Of a DNA stretch of 64,000 nucleotides, positions 23,025 through 35,642 are shown piece by piece. The stretch lies in the NCBI GenBank assembly GCA_023515745.1, contig JALECJ010000007.1, positions 186,001 to 250,000 on the forward strand, given 5' to 3'. The DNA is from Amoeboaphelidium protococcarum. Taxonomy: Eukaryota > Aphelidiomycota > Aphelidea. Within the stretch, counting starts at the first letter, position 1. Each line of letters starts with the position of its first letter. The position numbers were made by a program, and so were the translations under genes. The notes under the pieces are model-generated. The model saw only the letters and a program-made list of their open reading frames with translations. It searched no databases and was not told where the DNA came from.

Positions 23025-26000
23025 ATGTAAACCTCCTATAAAAATTTGGCTTTGGACTATGACAGCCCTGTGAATGAGCATACTAATACTCCTTAGCTGT
23101 TCAAGGTGACTTGTGATGATGATTTTATGAATGTTGAAGATGTTTAGGCTAATGATAACGACAATGATAATGGTGGAGGCGACCGAGTTAACGATGAGAA
23201 TAGATTGTATACGTAGAGTAACGGAGATGGTACCGAATCAGATGCTGCAACTTACAACGCCCCTGCTTCTGAGAGTATCATGTAGTAACCTGCTGTTGTT
23301 GATGTCACTGCTTTGTAAATGAGTGGGAGGTAGAAGAGAAAAGCTTCGGAATATGCAAAGAAGCATATAAAGCGGCTGTATGTGGATCCATTCATGGACA
23401 GAGTTCTCAAGATGGACTTTGGTGATAGAGACGTTCTTCGCACTATTGCTCAGAATCCTAATGCTGATGTCACCAAGTATGATAATGATGATTTTGAATA
23501 TGATGAATAGCGGCGTAAGATGGAATATGAAGATCATGGCAAGTTTAGATCTCCTTCAACATCAACTTTTAATCGAGTCCGTCAATTGTCAGAGAAGTCC
23601 ACGCTGTCGATATAAAGCCTTTCAGCTCGTAAAGTACCAGCTTAAAATGAAGCCAGAAATTCTACGGGGAGCATTTAGAAAAGAAGGATCAAAATTAACT
23701 CTTCAGAGAGGAAACGAGTTGTTAAAAGTCAGCGTCGGTAACGAATAGTTGGTAAAGGTGTACAGCGGAGTAGAGCTGTACGTAGAGCTGCTAACGCGCC
23801 ACGTCCCAATAGAGATAGTCGAATTGCATCGCGTTAAAAGTCAACGGCGTCTCTGAAGGATATCAAGTAAGTTGTACGCCGACTAAAGCGTATTCCATAA
23901 CCAGAAGTTAACAAAAAAGCCGGTTCAGCAGTGTAATCTTAATACGTCTAAAAATGTGATGGTAATTTGCGGGAGCCTAAAACCAAGAAGGTTGTTCCTA
24001 GAAGGAGACAGAATGTCGTCGTTATTAATGAGAGATCGTTATCTGATTAGTCAAAGTTACGCGCTGTAGATGTAGCAACAATAGGAGAGAAGCCATGTTA
24101 AATCCTGAGTGGGTTTTTAATGAGAAGCTCTGATGAACAATTGACCAAGGCTATTCCTGGTAGGCCCGTTGATGGATTTATGGCTTTCTTCAGTATAGCT
24201 ATTGCTAGAATTCGTTCCCAAAAGTCATTTAATGTTGATAAAGTATTAGAAAAGTGCCGTGCCTATTCAGTAAACTTGGATGATGGAGATAAAGACTTGC
24301 TGATGCAATATTTTGCCACCTTGGAGGAAGAGTTTTATTTAACTGACCATAGGATTGCCGAAATTTACTTTTATATATTGATAAAATGGGAATGTCTATT
24401 CAATTCTGGTGATTAATTGAGGCTAATTATTGATCACTCTCTGAAATCTCCATCTAAAAATATGAGTATAGTCTTACTGTCTGTTTTAGTTCGTCTGCGC
24501 TATACAGATTCTGGGCTGCTTTGGTAGTTTTTGCAGTAGCATATGAGCTCTTAAATCGCTGGCAATAAACCGTTGGCGCTTAATTTTCTGTCAATTGTTC
24601 TAGAATCACTTTGGTATTCAGATCTAGGATAAGTGTTAGTTGCTCCTTAACATATACCTTCATGTTTCCTAGTCAATATATTGGAGATGATTGATCTATA
24701 GTAGGCTCTGGTAATTACAATGTAGATCTTTTAGACCAAGATGGTGAGAAACAGAGAACATGTCATGAAGGAGTTGCTTTAACGCGTCTTGAAATCTCAA
24801 AGTCAGTCTTGTGCCTCATAATATTTGAAACTTTTCAGACAATTTCTGTAATTGGAAGTTGCGGATACTGTTGTGGTAAAGTAGTTTGGTAAAAAGTGCG
24901 TGGGTAAGTTTATAATGCCGCTACTTCCCAAGACTCCACATCAGTTTGATGTTTATAAAGACTAGAGTGGAGATAGTTTTGGCGTGCTTTACTTGGTATT
25001 TCCTTTATTGTGTCTAATATCTGATGTTGTGTAAGGATAGTTTGCGAATGATGTCTTGCTGATATTGCACAAATGTGTGGATTTTAATAATTGTGTCAAT
25101 CCCAATGTATTCTCGATGTTACTTTCCTCCCTGCGTTCCAGGCTTATACCGCGCTTGGTTGAACAGAGTGATTTGATTAGTAATGTGTGGAAGCGTTGCT
25201 TGCTCTGTCTGTCTCTATATCATCAATTCCAAGGTGCTGACATAATCCCCCATAGTATATCATCAAAGTTGAGTGGGATTAGTTTTATCGATTGCTTATA
25301 GAAGTATAATGGATTTTTATCTGATAATCACAAGATGTAATGGCTCTAAGCAAGCAGGACGTTGTAGTCAACTATATCTCTTATTATTGATCAGTGGATA
25401 ACTCAACTTGCAGACCAGAGCAGCGTTGAGTTCTCGATTTAACTGCTTCCAATTGTTAGTGTTAGCTTTTAGTATTTGCAAAATTTGGACTCCGGTCTGG
25501 TGTATAATCTTCTGGCTCTAGTTAAGAGAATACTCCATATTATGAATACATGTCAATCTAAAATCACTTCGTAGTGGGAACTCCTCAGTCACCCGTCCAT
25601 AGATGAGTTTGATTCTCTTATTGAATTGTCCGACTTGGAGACTCTGGATTAAAATGCTTCAGTCTCTCAACAGAATGCATAAATTGATCTTATAAGGTAA
25701 CAGGTTGATGCATTAAAGCACATGCGGTCCTTATTGCAGAGCTTGATCCAGGCCAAGTTTGGAAAATTTCAGCAGATGGAGTTGCCAAGTTTTATTTAAG
25801 CCGCTGAATCGCTCTCTCTACTCGGACATACTCTGATTATGTCGGGTTTTCTAACAATTGATGATTTCTTTTAATAAGATGGACCAGACGCCCTGTGGAT
25901 ATCGGCTAGTCGACTGCAATCAAATGAGTTGATAAAAATTTATACGGTCAGCGTGATGCCAGGATTACTTGATTTGTTACTTTCCAGAGCGAGACAGTTG

Positions 26001-27371
26001 TAAACTCTTGGGACTTTTATGTCTTCGATGGTAGATCCTTTGGTATTTAACTCCGATTAGATGTTCCTTAATCAACTCTTGATTATCTCACGTAGACTTG
26101 CATCCATGTTTGGTGTACAAATAGTTTTCAGGTGTGGTACTCCTCGCTTACCGACTGCTGCTATGATTTAGCTCTTTGATGTTCTGATGTCAAGAATTCT
26201 CTCTGCCTAGCTGGTGTAAGGTGAGTTGAATCAACTCAGAACTGTTCTATATGTCATGGTACAAAAAGTCGTCCAAGCATCTAAAGACTCATCTTCTGAC
26301 TACATGCAATACGCCAGTTCCATTGTTCAGGTCATTGTACAAAGAGTGCTTCTTTCTCCTCTATCGTATTAAAATGTCTTAATTAGTGCGATAAGCTAGT
26401 ACATTAGTCACTGTGAGAATGCTTAAGTGCGAGAGTCATTGCTGTTAGGATCTTTGTCATCTCTGGAATCTCAAGACCTTGTTAGAGATTCTGTTGCTTA
26501 AAGTAAAGCGCTGGAGATATTCTAAAGTGCATTTGGAAGTTTGGATCTCAATTCTCAGAGTGGCATTCAGTAAGCGCGTCAAAGTAATGCTAGCATTTGC
26601 AAAATCCTTAATCAATCTTAAAATAAGAAACTGTAGTTTCTATTCTATGATATATTTCTCCCAAGTCTAGTAGATGAGAGCGCTCGTCCTATTTTAAATG
26701 GTCTTGCTCCTGGGATATTCTTTGTATCAGAAGTTATTAATAATATGCGATTGTCGTGTCTTAAACAAAGTTTGAAGTCCATCATGAACTGTCTTGAGCT
26801 ATGGGCTCTGGGTAGAACAACAATATTGGAAAAGATTCAATTGGCGAAACTATTCACTCATATGCTCTAATAGACTTGCACAGAACATGGTCACGATAAA
26901 AAACTCCTATAATCCATAGCTGCCTTGTTGTTTGAAAGCTTAAAGTAGACTTTATCTCATTGCTTCCTTCTAGACTCGCAGACCGATGATGATTAGGCTA
27001 TGTTACAGCAAAAGTGGAGCGACGTGCAAAGCTTGGTTATTGGCTATGATGATGAGTATCGACAAGACTATCATTTATATCTTGAACAGCTATTCCGCAG
27101 TGGCGATAAACCAATGTCTGTACTTACACGTCTTGAAAGCATGCAGATATCTGGGGTTGCTTACATTAGTCACGCAATGACACTGCTTGTTACTCTTCAC
27201 AGCTGTGATCTAGCTGTGGACGAAGTTGAGAACTTGACTCAAGCATTAATTCGATCTCCTGCGGTTACTCAATCAACAGATGCCCAGTTGTAGCGGCTTC
27301 TCATCGAACACTTGCTGCTCCCACTGAACATGATGAATGAAATCAACTATCTTTACAATAAACTCTCATGA
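23025..27371 (+). CDS. Large helical-repeat protein with basic disordered N-terminus (Mms22/Mus7-like, tentative)
   Basis: One open frame of 1448 residues, ATG 23025, TGA 27369-27371, containing dozens of TAA/TAG codons. Residues 1-350 are disordered: first acidic with Asn/Asp runs, then strongly basic (RRQRIVGKGVQRSRAVRRAA). Residues 350-1448 are almost all helical and leucine-rich, as in HEAT-type or Mms22-type scaffolds. The domain border carries KAIPGRPVDGFMAFFS, which recalls fungal Mus7/Mms22, replication-fork repair proteins of similar size and layout. This identity is inference from architecture and one short motif. Other large HEAT proteins remain possible. It is intronless. Confidence 0.8.
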
Positions 27372-27636
27372 TGCAAAAGCTAAGACTTGTTAATAGTCCT
27401 TTTATGTTCGATATAGCAAACAATCTATCTGATTGACCGTTCTTTATACAGTAGGTAGTCTCCTTTTCGTTAACTGATCTACTGTACTGTTGATCTTTTC
27501 ATTCGGAGCGCGTTGATTTCTTCTCTTTCTGACTTCCTGTTTGAAAGTCGCAATATACTGAAAGAGTTAGCAGCTATATCTTCTGCTATACTATTGGAAT
27601 ATAAATTTTATAAAAGTCAAGTCTAATTATTGAGAG

Positions 27637-28368
27637 ATGCCGTCTAGTAAAAATTTGCCGTATGCAGCTGAAGTTAATGCTGAATTGTCCCCATAAGAGA
27701 TTGAGGTACGATGTTTATATTGATCAATTATCTCAACATGTGGTATCATCTCTTCTGAACTATGTGTAGGTGTTGGAAGATGCTTATAAGAGAGCTGCTG
27801 TCACTACTAGAGGCCAAATACCGTCTTAAATCAAGTAGGATTCGGATGATATTAATAAGTAACTAAATCATCACTGCATTATTTTGTAGATTCAATTATG
27901 CTTGGGGTCTCGTCAGAAGTAGATTTCGCGATGATCAGCTGAAAGGAGTATCAATCTTGCAAGGTGAGAACTGCGTACTAATCGTGTTCTCTGGACTTTT
28001 AATTGGACTTAGTAAGCATTTGAGTGTATGTGTGTAGAGCTATATGATGAAGATGTGGAGAGAAGACGCGAGTGCACGTATTATCTGGCTCTTGGTTATT
28101 TCAAGTTGGGGAAGTATGCTGAGAGTCGTCGATTTAATGCCATGCTGCTGAGAGATGAACCCAATAATGCACAAGCCCAGTCTTTACAAAAAGTTATTGA
28201 CGACAAAGTGGCTTCTGGTAAGTTGGAATCTACATTCTTATTGCCTCATTCTAAATCTTACCTGTTATTGCTATTATGTGTGTAGAAAGCTTCATCGGAA
28301 TGGCTGTAGTTGGTGGAGTTGTCGCCCTTAGCGGACTTGTACTTGGTGCTATTCTGAAGCGAAAATGA
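27637..28368 (+). CDS. FIS1: Fis1, mitochondrial and peroxisomal fission adaptor
   Basis: Five exons: 27637-27705, 27770-27834, 27890-27963, 28038-28217 and 28286-28368, with introns of 64, 55, 74 and 68 bp, the most intron-rich gene here. Every splice restores the Fis1 sequence: FNYAWGLVRSRFRDDQLKGV then SILQ|ELYDEDVERRRECTYYLALGYFKLG, then LRDEPNNAQAQSLQKVID. Two TPR-like repeats are followed by one C-terminal membrane span (FIGMAVVGGVVALSGLVLGA) and a basic tail KRK, which anchors it in the outer mitochondrial membrane. The short N-terminal arm precedes LEDAYKRA. Acceptors read TGTAG. It converges with PGAP1. Confidence 0.95.
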
Positions 28369-28594
28369 TTGAATGCTCTTATTTGTTGACATTGTTAGTG
28401 ATATTGCAATTGGAATATATTTTAAACTTATTGTTTAGCTATTTCGGTTTCAACGTGATCATTCCACCTTGTATGATACTTGAAGTTTTTTTGCAGATTC
28501 GCGATGACTGCAGCCCATAGTCTCTTCTAAATCTACAACATAGTAAGGATGTATTTAAACAAAACATAAAAAACAACAATACAATAACAATATA

Positions 28595-31216
28595 TCAATC
28601 TATTAATTTAGATTTACTGTGATTGAGGACAAGAAGGTCGGAACGTCGACGCGGTTTACTTGCACTAGTTAGAGCACCGAGTTTACTAATCATTACGAAA
28701 ATGATCATCATAACTTACATCACATCACCGATTCTAAATGGTTCATCATCACACTTAATAACGAGGTATATGGCCATAGACGAGACCAAAACTAAAGCAA
28801 CTATTTTGGAGCGTATAGTTCTGCAAGAGTATATGGATTACTGCTAGTTTATGGTAAAGTTAAACGCCAACAGCAGAGCAGTAGATGCAAAATCTTGAGG
28901 TTCGACCATTTTGAAATCATCTGGGAGATTACGGACATAAACAGCAATTTTCACTAGATGAAGAGGCAAGACACTGAGATACAATTACAGTACCATATAG
29001 TGCCATTAGTATTCAGCTACACCACACTAATGAAATAACTCGGAGCACTTCCAAATTTACTAAACTGTAACCATAAGAAATGTCAAATCATACGGACCGA
29101 TGAATGACGCAGTAACACCAGCTATTGTCCAATACTTATTACTAGTGATTGTCTTGTATCTACTAGTAAACACCTTTACTACAATTCTATATATAAAGTT
29201 GAACAACAGAATCACAGTGTCGAATAATAGACATCGAACCATAACCAGACCAATACTGGTAAGCATATACACTGAAACTACTATCCAATGAGAATTCACA
29301 AACAGGGCACCAAGAATAAGAATTGGGATTAGGTACATAACCACGATAGAACTGATCCGAAGCAGCGACTAATGAAATGTAGTAAAGTGAGATAATAGTG
29401 AGCAGAGCAGAATACACAGCACAGTAATTATGAAGGGATAAACTAGAGCAAATTACTTTCGATGTCTAACTATAGATTTTACAGTATACCAAGCACTAGG
29501 ATGAGTATAGAGATATCCTGTACAATTACTTAATATGAATATGTGATATTCTGCAGAGAAAGAGTCAATTAGAATTACTTCATCCAATCCAGTCCATTAT
29601 ATCAATTATTAAGCATGACTTTCAGGATTCTTTTCAACGCGAACATAAACATAATCAGACGCTGTACATTCATTGGATATAAATCTAGCAGTAAAAGTCA
29701 GAGGAGATTCAGAATTCCGCCTGAATACAAACTTTTAATGAGAATTCACTTATGTAGACACTGGCCATAAATTAGGAGTGATTACGACTTTAGCCAACTG
29801 TTTAAATGCAGTTTCATTCCATAAGAGAATACGTTGCTAGTCTTACATCTTCTCAATATACACAGTACTATTTCCAGGTATGAACATGCTATAATATTCT
29901 TTTTATGTCTAGGGATTAAAATAATGACGAATTAGCCGATTTCCATCATAGAACTACTATGAAATAAACTAATCATTGACACCGTCGCAAATAACTACCT
30001 TAAACCGTGAGTTGGAGATTAATGCAAAAGCTTCACCGTCCATACTCTGGAATTTAGTCCTTTTGTCATAAAGGGGCATCATCATTGATAATCCAATATT
30101 TTTCTAAATTTATATATATTCACCATACTCGTGGAATTTATCTTCAAGTCTGGGAAGATCCTGTATCGAGTCAAATTATTTAAACAAAACTTGATTGTAA
30201 TAGCGATTCTTTTGACTACTATCAAGAGATACAGTATTCATAATGACATCAGACAAGAGAACGACCAACTGATTACACCAAAGAATCGATTGATGATCAG
30301 TCTAAGTAGATACAGAGTCTAACATCTCAGTTTCCACATGCAAATAATGCTATCCAAATTCTTCTAAGTCAATATACTGATATGCAGATTGAGAGGAGAC
30401 CATTTTATCCATATCACCACCAGAAATTGAGAGGATCGATATATTATTCACCAACAAGGGCAATGAGTGACCACTCTACGATACATGCCCATTCACCTTC
30501 CAATACAATTACAGGAGTCGCCTATCTAAAGGAGCAGGAGGTATGAAATGAGGAGTGCTTAATGTGACAAGTGAATCTGCGCAAGTGAGATTGATATCTC
30601 CGTAAAGTGTAAACATTGTCCTGGCCACGAATCCAGCCATTGAGTGAGAGAATACCAAGACTTTAGAGAAGTGCAGATCCTAACACAAATGCTATAGGAC
30701 TTGGTGAGCATACTGTGCCTGCCGTTCAACTACACCACCATCAAGACCACTCAGCTCCTCTTTAAAATCTACACCATAAAAATCAATTTGCAGACGTTAT
30801 GAAAACCCATCGACAATATCATTACTGTGATCATCATAATCATTATCATCACGTTGCAATCGATTCAAAACTGTAGACGCGACAGATCTGACCTGCTTAA
30901 AACTTCCACCACTGCCAGGCAAGAATAAGACTGCATATTAGTGTTTGTCAGCATCATCATCATCATCATCATCATCAATAAACCCCTCATAATACTTATA
31001 GAGACCATACTTGTAATGCAGCGTCTATTCATCTTGAACGAGTTGATACACTGGCCGCATATAAGTCATCTAACACCGACTAGGATAATCATTATGAAGA
31101 TACATGGTTAGAGACATGTATAGAAAAGCAATAGTCAACACACTACCAACTATTACGGCAATATATCCCTTTTTGAAACCAGCTCCACCATTATTATTCA
31201 TAGTACTATAAGACAT
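28595..31216 (-). CDS. PGAP1: GPI inositol-deacylase PGAP1/Bst1
   Basis: 873 residues, ATG 31214-31216, TGA 28595-28597. The ER enzyme removes the acyl chain from GPI inositol. Order: N-terminal membrane span (GYIAVIVGSVLTIAFLYMSL); the family motif DYPSRCQMTYMRPVYQLV; an Asp run (residues about 84-92) from an ATC repeat; the alpha/beta-hydrolase start VLFLPGSGGSFKQVRSVAS; the nucleophile elbow FSHSMAGFVAR; a luminal beta-rich part; and several C-terminal spans (LIPILILGALFV, MLTSIGLVMV). The elbow reads SHSMAG where most relatives have GHSMGG. The frame stays open upstream to an earlier ATG at 31402, which would add a hydrophobic 62-residue extension; I prefer 31216 because it matches the family N-terminus. 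Confidence 0.9.
30952..30977. repeat. ATC trinucleotide tract coding for Asp run
   Basis: Perfect ATC repeats that read as GAT on the reverse strand and encode about nine Asp in a luminal loop of PGAP1. Likely length-variable between strains. Confidence 0.8.
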
Positions 31217-31541
31217 GAGAACGTACCAGGGACAATAGTTGCGAGTAGATCTTGATACTCCAATGACTTTTTCGATAAGAAGGAAATATAAAACGAATCG
31301 GAAAGGATTGAGAAAAAATAGACGAAGAGTGGAGCGCTGAAACAGATGGGCGCCGTTTGTATAAAACAGGAGAGAGATGAACAGTTTGATGGATAAATTC
31401 AATGGCGTATGGCTTACACTGAATCATACTGGCAGCAACAGGTAGCAAAGATTACCTCAAAACTCTGAAAAGAGAATACGTGAAAAAGACTTGACAGAAA
31501 CACCAAGTAAAAGGGCAAGACAATGGATATGACAAATTATA

Positions 31542-33241
31542 TCATAATTGGATTTTATGAACTGCCAACTCAGACAACTTCTAACCGTGAAAGGCAACGC
31601 CAACTAGAAAGCATTCACAGTCGTGCAAATCGGCTACAACATAGTTTTAATAATCAATGATTTGTTTCAAGACCATTTTAGCATCCTCCTGGAGGTCACT
31701 TTCACGCTGCGAAAGCTTGAATTTAAATACGAATACCCTTTGTAAATGAAGCAATCGAATTCGGATATCATGCCTGCCAAGACCAGATTCAGGATTGGAT
31801 GTCACTATGATGTTCATTCCATCATGCAATATGGAAAGAAAAGCCCCCTGGTAGAACAAGTGCCCAGAATATTCATTCTTCCTCGTTGAACCGTGATCAT
31901 GTGAAGAACAAAACTTCATCATATCCTGCATCACATTTTGCAAATCCGATATAAATAGACTCGCAGAAGTCAATGCCTTCTCAACACGAGACCTGAATTG
32001 AGGTGCGAATTGTTCACGCAAGAGACCCGTTATATTTGACTCCCAATTAACACGAATCTCCTTGTTAGGAATCCAAACTACACCAGATGTAATAAAAGTA
32101 TTATTATCATCATCATAAATATGGTGATAAGTCAGGTAGCCAGTGTGGACAAGATAGTGAATGATCTCATCGATACTCCAATCCTCGCTTGAGTAATTGA
32201 CCCCAGAGCTAAGTTAAGACACTTCCACCTGCTTCTGATCGTATAGCAATGCAAAGATCTCCATTAAAGATTTCTTCAAGCGCGGTTTGAGAATGGTAGC
32301 AATAGTTTCAGTATATGACGATCCAACCTAGTAGGAACCGAAAACATCACGGCTATACCAGCACATAAACGACCATGGGTTAATCAGCAAATCATTCCCG
32401 ATACAGTATCCATTATACCAGTCTATGACCTTCTTCTTTGTGGATTCTTCAGGAATTAATGAACCAATTTCATCCATTGAGAATCCAAAAAAGGCTGAAT
32501 ATCTCCGATCGGCAACCGAGAAAACTTGAATATTATTTAGACCAGATAGAATATCAGCGCTTCGAACTTCTACAATGCCCATTAAGCAGGCTTTCTCCAA
32601 AGCACTATTACCTTTCAAAGCCTAAGAGTACAACATACCAAAGAAGCCTGAGGCCTCCTTATAGTAACTTTGGCGAAATGCATGATTTAAAGGCGCGTCA
32701 TATTCATCCACCAATACAACAACACGCTTACCGTACTTTTCAAACAACTCGTGGGTAAGCCACTTGAGGCTCGAGGCAACTCGGATTACGCTAACTGGAG
32801 GAGTCATTCTTGTAAAGTCCATATCTCTTGAGAGAAGTGTAATTTCTTCAGCCAATTCGTGTCGATGACGCAAAACCATTTCGCGAATACACTGCCATAC
32901 AGATTCATACATTTGTGCCCGCGATTCGCCTTTACAGTCTTTGAGATCCAGCACAACGACAGGATATTTACACAGTGCTTTTCTACAATATCAACCTCAT
33001 TGCCAATGAGGTAGCGGTCAAAGTGCCTAGGCTGGGCATTCAATGACAGAAATGATTTGAGCATTGATAGATTAGTGCTTTTACCAAACCGACGCGGACG
33101 GAGAATAGCAACGACCTCGGAGCCATCATTCATGAATTCCTTTATAAACAGACTCTTATCAATGAATAAAGCATCAATTTCGATAATCTCATCAAAGTTG
33201 GACGCGCCTATTAGAAGTGGGTGTGTTCGGCTTGGCGGCAT
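31542..33241 (-). pseudogene. AAA-ATPase-like plus PD-(D/E)XK nuclease protein, frameshifted
   Basis: ATG 33239-33241, last TGA 31542-31544, about 565 residues if the shift is ignored. This is the family annotated as AAA-ATPase-like with a C-terminal PD-(D/E)XK nuclease, patchy in bacteria, chytrids and other protists. Visible: SNFDEIIEIDALFIDKSLFIKEF, P-loop LRPRRFGKST, Walker B VVVLVDEYDAPLNHAF, and the nuclease core GRHDIRI ... VFVFKFKL. The frame changes by one base near 32967-32972, between VEKHC and KYPVVVLDLKD; a single lost base explains it. The nuclease motif has Lys where the catalytic Glu is expected (KFK for EFK). TAG/TAA still sit at Gln sites, so the gene has lived long in this code. 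It may be decayed, or the shift may be a sequencing error. Confidence 0.85.
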
Positions 33242-33756
33242 TTGGTATTACTGTATTGAAGAGATAAAACTGAAAAAGTTTGTGCACATCTTCCACCTTG
33301 ATAGATCTCGCCTTTATACAGTATACTTTAGCTTTGGTGTTTTACCTCCTATCGTTAACTTTTGATTAATTGATCAATTTACAAATATCTCAAAATATAC
33401 TAACACAGTTTGAAGTTTTGTTAAAGTATCACGTAATGATGATCCGAAACTTCAAAGCTCCAAATATTAAAGGTGTCAAAGGTCAGGCTTTCAAGATCTA
33501 TATATTAAGGCTGTTCACAAAAGGTTAAAACGTCAAGCTTTATCAATTGCTTCTGTTGAGACCACAATTGATAACTCATTATTCTTGCCATATCTCTTTT
33601 CATCTAGTTGGATATCAAGAGTAAACTCCGAGATCTAAGTATTGACGATGACTTTGTGATACAGGTTGATTGAAATATAATTTTCGAGTGAATATGTCCA
33701 ATATTTAAATGTCATACATCTAGCCCAACCTGATATTTGATACACCCGACTTTCCA
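33242..33756. other. Intergenic region in the broken block
   Basis: 515 AT-rich bases between the start of the AAA-ATPase-like gene and the last open frame of the disrupted gene. It should hold the AAA gene promoter. No coding signal, terminal repeats or target-site duplications were found by eye. Confidence 0.4.
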
Positions 33757-35466
33757 TCACCCGTCATCAATGCTTTAGTGCTAATTGTTAATTTACTCAT
33801 TCTTTTAATTAGCAAAAAGGACCACATTACCTTGAACTGATATAGATATAGCATTAGCTACTTCGACAGATTAAGGCGCCACAGCTTCTTCAACGCTTTC
33901 ACCAAACTCTCTGTCCTACTATTCGCTTATCTCAAATTTCGTTAGCAGCTTATTTAATCTCTTGCACGTCAGACGCTTCTGCGTGTTCAGGGCATAATAA
34001 GTTCTCACGGACTTCACTAACTCACCATATCTCTATTTTGGTAGCTTGTTCAAGCACTTCAGAGTCAAAAATTTCGAGGAAATTGACTTTTAATTAAACA
34101 GGTACTTGATAGTTTTTATGCACTTGTAAGCAAACTTCTGACTGGCAATGTGGATCTTTAAAATCCTCTATCACGGCGGACCAGATAATTTTCACCAACT
34201 TTTTATCACCAAGACCATTCAATTGTCGTACTAATTTCTCCAAACACAGCGTCATAGTCAATGAATCCATTTAAAATCATCAAAGACGTACTAGGTAATC
34301 TTCTCGCGAAGACCCATGCAGGATTAGCTTGTATACATATTCCAGTATGTTCTGATTGATTCGATCGCATCAAACGCGTGCTTGCAGTGCTGAACATGAC
34401 ACTGGAGGTGAGATATATCACTTTTTACTACTAACGCACGTGCAGTTTCATTCTTTTAATTCTACTGCTTGCACAATTTTTTGTACTCTATCGTCACGGC
34501 GATCTATTGCCTTGCTGCGCCGACCAGTTTAACCCCATCAGCCACGTTGTCCTGAGTTGTCAGCTATACAGCTACTTCTTCCCCTAGAACACTTTCCAAG
34601 ACACCTTAAGAATCTTCACCAGCTGAATTTCTTCTGACTAGGTGGCCCTTCTATCGGCACATTCAACGTTCGAGTCACCACTCCAGCCAACTTCTTCATG
34701 CAGTTTTTCCAGTTCTAGTTCTACAATATCGTCAGGTGTCAGGAGTTTCTTCAGTCTATCCCTGGCTTTCTTCGGTTAGCATATCACTGATATGTTTTTA
34801 AATATCAGCATTGACAATTAGGTCATCATTCCATTCTAGCCAGTGGTTACCTTCAAAGCGCACACCAACCTAGTCCTTACCAATTTCTTAAGACATTTTA
34901 ATATCAGTAACGCGCGAATAAAAACGTCGAGAAAAATACGTAATATTGAATATCAGATCTACGAGAACTTATGCCCTCAAACTGTCAAGAAGTGTCTCAT
35001 AAATTTCTCCGAGGTTCTTCTATTTGGAAACCTTAGCCGGCGCGTCTGCTGCTTCAACAAATCCGAGCAGTCTTATTCACTTTATCCCGTGTTACCGTTA
35101 AACCGCGCGTCTTCCATCGTCACTCTGCATCCTAATTCAATTACCATATCATCTCAATAGACACGAAACGTAACCATTAAGCAGCTCTTGCTCGCTCTGT
35201 GGTGTTTTGTAGTTGCTAAGTAAATGGCCGGATAATTTAGTGTTCTTAATCTCTGGCTCTCTTAAGTGCAATGATTACTTGATCCAACTGGTATCATGCC
35301 TAGTAAAAGTGCCTAATCCCAAAAATTGGTTCATACACCTCAAATCTTCATGTATTGATATATAACAAGCACCGTCATGGTATGATAAAGCGCCATCAAC
35401 CTACCTAACTCTAGCGACAACGTTCTCCCCTTCCATCTTTTGCGGCGGCTGTACGTTATCGCTCAT
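33757..35466 (-). pseudogene. Unrecognised gene disrupted by repeated frame changes
   Basis: Coding-like reverse-strand sequence that cannot be read in one frame. The first frame starts at ATG 35464-35466 and meets TGA at 35149-35151. Coding character then resumes in a new frame at about 35153, 35060, 34760, 34620, 34262 and 34145, ending at TGA 33757-33759. Each stretch has normal protein composition for this genome, with TAA/TAG at Gln-like places (TSWIKQSLHLREPEI, TPDDIVELELEKLHEEVGW, LRQLNGLGDKKLV-type helices, TYYALNTQKRLTCKRLNKLL). None of the junctions has GT-AG intron structure. I do not recognise the family. Old pseudogene or a poorly sequenced region are both possible. Confidence 0.65.
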
Positions 35467-35642
35467 GTTTCAATCTCAGTCTTCAGATTAGTTGAGGGAA
35501 CCGCACGCGTCTTCTCACTTATTTCTTCTTGTTTTGACTTTTCGTACCACCCTTGTACAGTACTGTAAAACTTTCGAAATATACCTTACATCTTCTTCTT
35601 CTTCTTTACTATCTCGCTGTGGTATTTTATTGCGCCGTTGTT
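35467..35642. promoter_or_regulatory. Divergent gap upstream of RFC, with one ACGCGT site
   Basis: 176 bp between the disrupted gene and RFC. An ACGCGT at 35505-35510 equals the fungal MluI cell-cycle box found before replication genes, and a TTC-rich run lies near 35586-35604. ACGCGT is common elsewhere in this window, so its role here is only a suggestion. Confidence 0.35.

Noticed and set aside
31070-31402. Longer N-terminus for PGAP1 from the ATG at 31402
   Set aside because: Family members begin just before the first membrane span, matching ATG 31214-31216; the extension adds a second hydrophobic region with no counterpart.
33757-35466. Programmed frameshifting (as in Euplotes) to explain the disrupted gene
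   Set aside because: No shared slippery motif at the switches, and all other genes in the window need no shift.
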